This document shows, in pieces, positions 57,890 to 64,000 of a stretch of 64,000 nucleotides of DNA. The stretch lies in NCBI RefSeq assembly GCF_008843165.1, contig NZ_CP044427.1:1426001-1490000 (forward strand). The letters run 5' to 3'. Made by a program: the position numbers and the translations under genes. The notes below the pieces were generated by a model, which saw only the letters and a list, made by a program, of their open reading frames with translations, was not told the DNA's origin and made no database searches. How positions within the stretch are numbered: position 1 is the first letter of the stretch; each line of letters begins with the position of its first letter. Source of the stretch: Ornithinimicrobium pratense. Lineage in GTDB: Bacteria > Actinomycetota > Actinomycetes > Actinomycetales > Dermatophilaceae.

Positions 57890-59035
57890 ATGACCGAGAA
57901 TCGCGCGGAGGAGCTGGACGCGGTGATGCACAGCGTCTCGGCAGACGCTCCCGCGCCCGGTGCGGTGTGGGCGGTGGCCTGGGGACCGCGGGAGGAACGG
58001 CGGGTGGTCACCGGTTCGGCCGGCGGGCTGGAGCAGGATGCGATCCTGCGCCTGTCGTCGGTCACCAAACTGATTGCGACGGTCGCCGTGCTTGCCCTGG
58101 CCGACACCGGAATGCTCGCGCTCGACGACCCGCTCCGGCGGTGGGTGCCGGCCTGGGCGGACCGTCGGGTGCTGCGCGAGCGTCACGGGCAGCTGGCCGA
58201 CACCGTGCCGGCCGAGCGGGACGTGACGGTGCGTGACCTGCTGCTCATGGGGTTCGGGCTGGGCTACGACATGACCGCCGGCGAAGACGACGAGCTTGCC
58301 GCGGCCAGTGCGCGTGAGGAGATCCTGTCCTCGTGGGTCTGCCCCGGCGTCGACCAGCGCACCTGGGTGGAACGGGCCGCCGCACTGCCCATGGCCCACC
58401 AGCCTGGGGCCGGATGGCTTTACCAGACCTCCTACGACGCCCTCACCGTCGTCCTGGAGGCCGCGTCCGGTCTCCCGGTGGCGGGCCTGCCGCGTGAGGT
58501 GGTCCTTGACCCGCTCGGGCTGGCCGAGACCACATACTCCCTGCGTGCGGACCAGCTGTCGCGCGTGCCCGCACTCTTCTTTCCCGACGAACAGGGGGGT
58601 ATGCAGCTCGCCGCGCCGGAGGCGGACCGGTCCTTGCTGTCAGCCCCGAGCTTCCCCAGCCTGTCCACCGGGTTGGTGTCCACGGTCACCGACATGGTCG
58701 TCTTCGGCCAGCTCCTGCTCGACCTGGGGCTGGGGCCCTGCGGACGTGTGGTGTCGCCTGAGTCCGTGCGGGCGATGGCTACCCCGGCCCTGGGCGGAGC
58801 GGCGGGCGAGCTGGCTGGTGAGTTCTTGGACGCAGGCCTGAGCTGGGGGCTGGGCGCCGCCGTGGATGGCCAGGGCCGCTTCGGCTGGGACGGCGGGACG
58901 GGCACCTCGCTGTGGGTCGACCCGACGGCGGGGACCGCCGCAGTGCTGCTGACCCGGCATGGGATGGGCGGGGTGGCGCCGCCGGTGTATCTCACGCGGT
59001 TCTGGGAGGCGGTCCGCTCGGCGCCGTGGCCGTGA
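57890..59035 (+). CDS. Serine beta-lactamase-family hydrolase
   Basis: A 381-residue protein. The active-site motif is S57-V-T-K60 in LRLSSVTKLIATVAVL; a YQTSYDAL segment near residue 183 takes the place of YxN; and FGWDGGTGTSLWVDP, near the end, contains the third motif region (HxG/KTG equivalent). PERDVTVRDLLLMGFGLG is normal for EstB/class C types. No signal peptide is seen. Unrelated in detail to the neighbour at 54245. Probable esterase or peptidase. Confidence 0.88.
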   Translation: MTENRAEELDAVMHSVSADAPAPGAVWAVAWGPREERRVVTGSAGGLEQDAILRLSSVTKLIATVAVLALADTGMLALDDPLRRWVPAWADRRVLRERHGQLADTVPAERDVTVRDLLLMGFGLGYDMTAGEDDELAAASAREEILSSWVCPGVDQRTWVERAAALPMAHQPGAGWLYQTSYDALTVVLEAASGLPVAGLPREVVLDPLGLAETTYSLRADQLSRVPALFFPDEQGGMQLAAPEADRSLLSAPSFPSLSTGLVSTVTDMVVFGQLLLDLGLGPCGRVVSPESVRAMATPALGGAAGELAGEFLDAGLSWGLGAAVDGQGRFGWDGGTGTSLWVDPTAGTAAVLLTRHGMGGVAPPVYLTRFWEAVRSAPWP

Positions 59036-59104
59036 AGGTGACCGCACGGTGAACCTTGCGGGTGTCAGCACCGGTTTCGGCACCAGGGGCAATACGGTGG
59101 GGCC

Positions 59105-60538
59105 GTGACGAACGACGACGATCACTTTTCGCGGCCAGACGGGTCCGACGAGCCCGACAGCAGCCCCGCTGGACGCGCGGTGGCCGACCCGGTCGGTCCG
59201 AGAACGATGGATCCCGAGGAGGTGACGACCTCCTTGGAGGCGTCCGAGGGCGCCGGGCTGCGCAAGATCACGGCGTGGGCGTTCTGGGACTGGGGCAGCC
59301 AACCGTGGAACACGGTGATCACCACCTTCGTCTTCGCCGTCTACATCACCAGCGAGAGCTTCGGCTCGACCAACCACACCTCCCAGATGTTGGCGCTGTC
59401 GACGGCGATCGCGGGGTTCTTCGTCGCCGTGCTGGCCCCTGTCTTGGGGCAGAACTCCGACCGGTCCGGCCGCACGGTGCGCAACCTGCGCTGGCAGACC
59501 TGGATCCTGGCCGCCGTCGCCGCCAGCCTCTTCTTCGTCCAGCCCTCACCGGAGCACCTCATCCTGGGGCTGGTCCTGCTTGGCATCGGCTCGGTCGTCT
59601 CCGAGATCGCCGGCGTCAACTACAACGCCACCATCGAGCAGGTGGCCACCCCGACGACGGTCGGCCGGGTCTCCGGCTACGGCTGGGGCTTTGGCTACCT
59701 GGGCGGCATCGTCGCGCTACTCACGCTCTACTTCCTCTTCGTCCAGCCCGAGGTCGGTCTCTTCGGCGTCACCGGCGAGGACGGCATGGACATCCGGGTC
59801 TCGATGCTCATGTGCGGCATCTGGATCGCGGTGTTTACCATTCCCGCACTGGTCGCGCTCAAGGACCGGCCCAGGCCACGGGCGCCGCGGGTTGGCGTCA
59901 TCCAGTCCTACAAGCTGCTCTTCGGGACCGTGCGACGGCTGTGGAAGACGTCACGGCACACCGTGTGGTTCCTGCTGGCCTCGGCACTTTTCCGCGACGG
60001 GTTGGCAGGGGTGTTCGCCTTCGGCGCGGTGCTGGCGGCCGGCACCTTCGGGATGAACGCCGGTGAGGTGATCATCTTCGGGGCCGCGGCTAATATCGTC
60101 GCGGGTGTCTCCACCATCCTCTTCGGCCTGGTCGATGACTGGATCGGCCCCAAGAAGGTCATCCTCATTTCGCTGTTCGCCCTGGTCGCGCTAGGCCTGG
60201 TGGTCTTCTTCCTGCACGACGGCGGCAAGACAGTCTTCTGGATCGCGGGTCTAGGCCTGACCGCCTTCGTCGGCCCCGCCCAGGCGGCCTCCCGCTCGTT
60301 CCTGGCCCGGCTGATCCCGGAGGGCAAGAGCGGGGAGATCTTCGGCCTCTACGCCACCACCGGTCGCGTCGTGTCGTTCCTCTCGCCCGCGGCCTTCGGT
60401 CTGGGCATCTGGATCGGCGCCCGGGTCACGGGGGAGGAGAACACGCAGTACTGGGGCATCCTCGGCATCGTGCTCATCCTCGCCGCCGGCGCCCTGGCGA
60501 TGCTGCCGGTCAAGGAGCACACCCACCACCGGATCTGA
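59105..60538 (+). CDS. UMF1/Atg22-type MFS transporter
   Basis: A 477-residue carrier with twelve membrane segments. The UMF1-family opening ITAWAFWDWGSQPWNTVITT is followed by FVFAVYI, with GQNSDRSGRTVRN as the 2-3 loop, IAGVNYNATIEQVATPTTVG and VSGYGWGFGYLGGIVALLTL in the first half, and IIFGAAANIVAGVSTILFGL and AASRSFLARLIPEGKSGEIF in the second. Fungal Atg22 relatives export amino acids from vacuoles. The substrate here is not known. Confidence 0.92.
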   Translation: MTNDDDHFSRPDGSDEPDSSPAGRAVADPVGPRTMDPEEVTTSLEASEGAGLRKITAWAFWDWGSQPWNTVITTFVFAVYITSESFGSTNHTSQMLALSTAIAGFFVAVLAPVLGQNSDRSGRTVRNLRWQTWILAAVAASLFFVQPSPEHLILGLVLLGIGSVVSEIAGVNYNATIEQVATPTTVGRVSGYGWGFGYLGGIVALLTLYFLFVQPEVGLFGVTGEDGMDIRVSMLMCGIWIAVFTIPALVALKDRPRPRAPRVGVIQSYKLLFGTVRRLWKTSRHTVWFLLASALFRDGLAGVFAFGAVLAAGTFGMNAGEVIIFGAAANIVAGVSTILFGLVDDWIGPKKVILISLFALVALGLVVFFLHDGGKTVFWIAGLGLTAFVGPAQAASRSFLARLIPEGKSGEIFGLYATTGRVVSFLSPAAFGLGIWIGARVTGEENTQYWGILGIVLILAAGALAMLPVKEHTHHRI

Positions 60539-60635
60539 ACCGGTCGCGCACGCAGGTGCGGGAACGATGCGTCACAAGCGTGTCTGGGAGTACGGGTGTG
60601 ACGCACCGTTTGCGCACGCGGTACCGCGGCGACGA

Positions 60636-61095
60636 TCAAGGCCCGGCGCCCACCTGCGCCAGGACGAGGTCGCGGGCCTCGGCATACCGCCCCCGCACGT
60701 CTGTGCCGACCCGGCCGGACCGACCCGGCTCGACGGTCGTCAGACCGGGCATCGGCCAGCCGGCAGGCGATCGACTCGACCGGTCCCAGGGGTATGCCGT
60801 GCGCCGGCCCGGCTCCCGTGCCCCCGACCTCCGCGGGGCCCAGCACCCGGGGGGAGCAGGACGTCGTGGCCCAAGACTCCCCGCACCACGTCGGGCAGGT
60901 AGGCGCCGGTCGGAGGGCTCCAGTAGCCGGTGCCGGACGCGTCCGAGCGGTCGGTGACGAGCTCCTCGAGCGCCCCGGTCCCGCGGAGCCGCCAGGTGAG
61001 CCAGTCGTGGGGGAGTGCGACGGCGGCGGTCCGGTCGGCCAGCTCAGGCTCGTGCTCACGCAGCCAGGCCAGTCGATCCCCGGCACGAGGGCCAT
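60636..61095 (-). pseudogene. xylB: Xylulokinase gene, wrecked by deletions
   Basis: It starts as MALVPGID, as xylulokinases do, three bases after xylA's stop codon, but then jumps to an internal part in another frame: RLAWLREHEPELADRTAAVA, LPHDWLTWRL, VTDRSDASGTGYWS, GAYLPDVVRGVLGHDVLLP. The frame changes again at a C run near 60855 (RVLGPAEVGG) and the chain stops near RYAEARDLVLAQ. Of about 480 residues only some 130 remain; the ATP- and sugar-binding halves are incomplete. xylAB is the classical order, so this is the lost second gene of the operon. Confidence 0.75.
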
Positions 61096-61098
61096 CGC

Positions 61099-62298
61099 TC
61101 AGGCGGCGCCGAGCACGTGGCGCAGCGCGAGTTGGTTGAGGTGCACGTGGCCGTACCCCCGCGCCGCGAGTCGGTCGGCCTCCTCCTCGATCGCCACGCC
61201 GAGGTCACCCTCGGTCTCCAGCAGGGAAGCCACGGTCTCACCCTCGGCCAGGGTCGGGACAGCGAGCTCGTCCAGGCCGGAGGCGCGCATGGCCTCCTGA
61301 ACCTCGGGATCGGCGCGGAAGGCGCGGGCCCGCTCAGCCAGCAGGGAGTAGGTCTCCATGTTGGCGGCGGCCGAGCGCCAGACCCCCTGCAGGTCCTCGG
61401 TCCGAGAGGGTTTGTAGTCGAAGTGGCGCGGCCCCTCGTAGCGGGGACCGCCGCCGGGGAAGCCGTTCTCCAACAGGTCCACCGTGAAGAATGCCGAGAG
61501 TAGGTCGCCGTGACCGAAGACGAGGTCCTGGTCAAAGCGCGGACCGTGCTGGCCGTTGAGGTCGATGTGGAAGAGCTTGTCCTGCCACAGGGCCTGGGCG
61601 ATGCCGGCGGTGAAGTTGAGGCCGGACATCTGCTCGTGCCCGACCTCAGGGTTGAGGCCGACGATGTCGCCGTGCTCGAGCATGGCGATGAAGCCCAGCG
61701 CGTGGCCGACCGTCGGCAGCAGGATGTCCCCGCGGGGCTCGTTGGGCTTGGGCTCCAGGGCAATGCGCATCGCATAACCTCGGTCCTTGATGAAGGCGGC
61801 GACGCTGTCCAGGCCCTCCGCGTAACGGTCGAGGGCGGCCTTGTGGTCCTTCGCGCCGTCATACTCCGTGCCCTCGCGCCCGCCCCACATGACGAAGGTG
61901 CTGGCCCCCAGCTCGGCCCCCAGCTCGACGTGACGCAGCACCTTGCGCAGCGCCAGCCGCCGGACTCCGCGGTCGTTGCTGGTCAGCGCGCCGTCCTTGA
62001 AGACCGGGTGGGTGAAGGTGTTGGTCGTCACCATGGGGACGGTCAGGCCGGTCGCCTCCAGCGCCGCCCGGAAGCGGGCAATGATGGTGTCGCGCTGGCT
62101 CGCGCTGGCGCCGAATGGGACCAGGTCGTCGTCGTGGAAGGTCACCCCGGCGGCGCCCAGCTCGGCGAGGCGGTGGACCGACTCCACCGGGTCGATCGGC
62201 GCCCGGGTCGCGTCCCCGAACGGGTCCTGGGCCGACCAGCCGACGGTCCAGAGGCCAAAGGTGAACTGAATGGGTGCGGATGGGGTGGGTGACGGCAC
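61099..62298 (-). CDS. xylA: Xylose isomerase
   Basis: Converts D-xylose to D-xylulose. The 399-residue class I-type (actinobacterial) enzyme retains all functional residues: H55 and D58 in TFHDDDL, E182 and K184 in [12 protein letters not shown]218 and H221 in [10 protein letters not shown]246 in HIDLNGQ, D256 and D258 in GPRFDQDL, and D294 in HFDYKP. GTG start after AGGAGG. It points away from the sugar ABC transporter, across a 164-base regulatory region with a perfect palindrome. Confidence 0.95.
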   Translation of the reverse strand: MPSPTPSAPIQFTFGLWTVGWSAQDPFGDATRAPIDPVESVHRLAELGAAGVTFHDDDLVPFGASASQRDTIIARFRAALEATGLTVPMVTTNTFTHPVFKDGALTSNDRGVRRLALRKVLRHVELGAELGASTFVMWGGREGTEYDGAKDHKAALDRYAEGLDSVAAFIKDRGYAMRIALEPKPNEPRGDILLPTVGHALGFIAMLEHGDIVGLNPEVGHEQMSGLNFTAGIAQALWQDKLFHIDLNGQHGPRFDQDLVFGHGDLLSAFFTVDLLENGFPGGGPRYEGPRHFDYKPSRTEDLQGVWRSAAANMETYSLLAERARAFRADPEVQEAMRASGLDELAVPTLAEGETVASLLETEGDLGVAIEEEADRLAARGYGHVHLNQLALRHVLGAA

Positions 62299-62374
62299 GA
62301 GACCTCCTGAGTTGGTTGTGGGGCAAAACTATCTGGTCATAGACTCGCCCGCAAGCCTGATCAGATGGCGTTGA

Positions 62375-62394
62375 AATCGTTATCGATAACGATT
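62375..62394. promoter_or_regulatory. Sugar-repressor operator, 20-bp perfect palindrome
   Basis: AATCGTTATCGATAACGATT is perfectly symmetrical with a central CG, the form of a LacI/GalR-family site. It abuts the -35 box of the transporter promoter and lies 77 bases from the xylA start, so one repressor could control both. Confidence 0.75.
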
Positions 62395-62422
62395 GACATG
62401 CGGCGCAACTTACTGGCACATT
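62393..62422 (+). promoter_or_regulatory. Promoter of the sugar ABC transporter operon
   Basis: TTGACA at 62393-62398, followed after 18 bases by CACATT (62417-62422). The -35 box overlaps the last two bases of the palindrome. Confidence 0.55.
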
Positions 62423-62462
62423 CGGGTCCATCGACTCTCACTCAACGCCGAGGAGCACGACC

Positions 62463-63764
62463 ATGACCACCATCCGCGCACTGAGCCTGATGGCCTCGGG
62501 CAGCCTCGTCCTCACCCTTGCCGCGTGCGGCACCGGTGATGAGGGCGAAGGTGGCCAGGGGGCGTCCGACGGGGACAACGTGACCATCACCTGGTGGCAC
62601 AACTCCAACACCGGCGAAGGGCTGGAGTACTACCAGCAGGTCGCCGAGGACTTCCAGGACGACAGCCCGGACGTGACCATCCAGATCGAGGCCATGCAGC
62701 ACGAGGACATGCTGACCCAGCTCGATGCGGCCTTCCAGGCCGGCGACGCCCCGGACGTCTACATGGAGCGAGGCGGCGGCGAGCTCGCGGACCATGTCGC
62801 GGCCGACCTGACCATGGACCTCACCGAGGTGGCCGCCGAGGAGATCGAGATGCTCGGCGGCACCGTGCAGGGCTGGACGGTCGATGACCGGGTCTACGCC
62901 CTGCCGTTCTCGATCGGCGTCGTCGGGTTCTGGTACAACACCGAGATGTTCGAGGAGGCCGGCGTGACCGAGACCCCGACCACCTGGGACGAGATGTATG
63001 ACGTGATCGACCAGGTCAAGGCGGCCGGGATGGAGCCGATCTCGGTCGGCGCGGGCGACGGCTGGCCGGCGGCGCACTACTGGTACCAGTTCTCCCTGCG
63101 CCACTGCGCTGAGGAGACGCTGACCGACGCCGTACAGTCCTTGGACTTCTCCGACCAGTGCTTCATCACGGCCGGCGAGGAGGTAGAGAGGTTGATTGAC
63201 GCCGAGCCGTTCAACCGCGGCTTCTTGTCCACCCCGGCGCAGTCCGGCCCGTCCAGCGCCTCCGGCCTGCTCGCGACCGAGCAGGTGGCGATGGAGATGC
63301 AGGGACACTGGGAGCCGGGCGTCATGGCGGGACTGACCGAGGATGGCGAGGGGCTGGGCGACAAACTGGGCTGGTTCCCCTTCCCGCAGGTCGAAGGCGG
63401 CCAGGGTGACCCCGAGGCCCAGCTCGGTGGCGGTGACGCCTGGGGCGTCGCGGCCGACGCGCCCCCGGAGGCCGTGGAGTTCGTGAAGTACCTGCTCTCC
63501 GAGGAGGTCCAGCGCGGCTTCGCCGAGCGCGACATGGGGCTGCCGACCAACCCCGACGCCACCGACGCGGTGGCCGACCCGGCCCTGGCGGGCCTGATCC
63601 AGGTGCGGGACAGCGCCCCCTACGTACAGCTCTACTTCGACACCGCATTCGGCCAGTCCGTCGGCGGCGCGATGAACGACTCGATCGAGCTCATGTTCGC
63701 CGGGCAGGCCAGCCCCCAGGACATCGTCGACGCCACCCAGGCCGCGGCCGACGCCGAGGGCTGA
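62463..63764 (+). CDS. Sugar ABC transporter substrate-binding lipoprotein
   Basis: A 433-residue lipoprotein of the extracellular solute-binding family 1. The signal peptide ends in lipobox LAAC (C22). Family segments are VTITWWHNSNTGEGLEYYQQ, AFQAGDAPDVYMERGGGEL, YALPFSIGVVGFWYNTEMFE, PTTWDEMYDVIDQVKAAG and LLATEQVAMEMQGHWEPGVM, with GWPAAHYWYQF in the sugar-binding cleft. The site beside xylA and the operator suggests xylose or xylo-oligosaccharides. GAGGAG precedes the ATG. First gene of an operon cut by the window's edge. Confidence 0.93.
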   Translation: MTTIRALSLMASGSLVLTLAACGTGDEGEGGQGASDGDNVTITWWHNSNTGEGLEYYQQVAEDFQDDSPDVTIQIEAMQHEDMLTQLDAAFQAGDAPDVYMERGGGELADHVAADLTMDLTEVAAEEIEMLGGTVQGWTVDDRVYALPFSIGVVGFWYNTEMFEEAGVTETPTTWDEMYDVIDQVKAAGMEPISVGAGDGWPAAHYWYQFSLRHCAEETLTDAVQSLDFSDQCFITAGEEVERLIDAEPFNRGFLSTPAQSGPSSASGLLATEQVAMEMQGHWEPGVMAGLTEDGEGLGDKLGWFPFPQVEGGQGDPEAQLGGGDAWGVAADAPPEAVEFVKYLLSEEVQRGFAERDMGLPTNPDATDAVADPALAGLIQVRDSAPYVQLYFDTAFGQSVGGAMNDSIELMFAGQASPQDIVDATQAAADAEG

Positions 63765-63774
63765 GCTGCCCGCG

Positions 63775-64000
63775 ATGACCAGCCTGTCGGTCCCCCCCAG
63801 GGACGCCTCGACCCAGCCCACCGGCCGCGCCGCGCGGCCGGTGGGCCGGCGGCGCGACTGGCGGATGGCCGGGGAGATCCTGCTCTTCACCGCCCCGGCC
63901 CTGGTGATCTTCGGCCTCTTCGTCGTCGTGCCGATCGCGCGCGCGGTCCAGTTCTCGCTCTACCGTTGGAAGGGTTTCGGCCCGCTTGTCGACTTCGTCG
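63775..64000 (+). CDS. Sugar ABC transporter permease, MalF type (partial)
   Basis: Begins 10 bases after the binding-protein stop, at ATG 63775, and runs out of the window after 75 codons. A basic cytoplasmic start (AARPVGRRRDWRMAGEI) leads into the first membrane helix, LLFTAPALVIFGLFVVVPIA, and the motif RAVQFSLYRWKGFGP, the standard opening of MalF/UgpA-type permeases. The second permease should follow outside. Confidence 0.9.
   Translation, partial: MTSLSVPPRDASTQPTGRAARPVGRRRDWRMAGEILLFTAPALVIFGLFVVVPIARAVQFSLYRWKGFGPLVDFV

Noticed and set aside
1..64000. CRISPR arrays, rRNA and tRNA genes
   Set aside because: No regularly spaced direct repeats with equal spacers and no recognisable rRNA or tRNA stretches were noticed. 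The dispersed repeat is spaced by whole genes, not by short spacers. A tRNA search program would be needed to exclude a tRNA fully.

Overview
The window is high-GC, actinobacterial DNA. The gene families point to an actinomycete of the Micrococcales, perhaps near Intrasporangiaceae or Ornithinimicrobiaceae: CWB2 cell-wall-binding proteins, SpoIID/LytB, CopD-CtaG, SigE-type sigma factor remnants, UMF1 transporter, GTG/TTG starts and LacI operators with a central CG. The placement is an inference, not a match. No rRNA, tRNA or CRISPR array was recognised.

Region 1 (about 1-21.7 kb) is an accessory region. It holds some 25 short, mostly unrelated genes, one or two at a time, on both strands: small membrane proteins, lipoproteins, an M23 peptidase, an HTH regulator, a methyltransferase, an Imm51-like immunity gene, a CWB2-RCC1 surface protein, a four-fold cold-shock-domain protein and many unknowns. 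Between them lies a short repeat of the form GCGGCA(GA/TG)nnCGGAT. Nearly all copies point the same way (+), whatever the direction of the adjacent gene. Two related genes, at 3632-4066 and 14570-15361, carry the repeat at the same place just beyond their 3' ends. This looks like a gene-cassette array with an unfamiliar boundary sequence, and is the main novelty candidate. Several genes here are frameshifted. An IS110 transposase remnant lies at the left edge and no recombinase is visible in the window.

Region 2 (22.5-34.8 kb) is transitional. It has a MecA-like lipoprotein penicillin-binding protein, an AbgT transporter with an M20 peptidase (probable p-aminobenzoyl-glutamate salvage), a TetR regulator divergent from a membrane protein across two matching operators, a second SigE fragment, and solitary enzymes (PNPOx-fold, alpha/beta hydrolase, double VOC protein, GyrI-like, SRPBCC).

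Region 3 (35.0-45.4 kb) is a compact catabolic locus on the + strand. It runs aspartate ammonia-lyase and a Dcu-type transporter, then, from a strong promoter with an adjoining LacI-type palindrome, an N-carbamoyl-D-amino-acid hydrolase, an N-acyl-D-amino-acid deacylase, a D-threonine aldolase/D-hydroxyamino-acid dehydratase-like PLP enzyme, a YhdT/PanF-type sodium symporter pair, a LacI regulator and an esterase. Together they suggest uptake and deprotection of N-modified D-amino acids.

Region 4 (45.4-60.5 kb) holds envelope, copper and redox functions: an ion-channel-like protein, a frameshifted ScyD-like secreted protein, a cupin, Mn-catalase, DUF2243, CtaG, CinA, an orphan ABC ATPase, a frameshifted CopD-CtaG fusion, two serine beta-lactamase-like proteins, a SpoIID-CWB2 protein and a UMF1 transporter. 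Region 5 (60.6-64 kb) is a xylose locus: xylA, a wrecked xylB, and a divergent sugar ABC transporter under a 20-bp perfect palindrome. It runs off the right edge.
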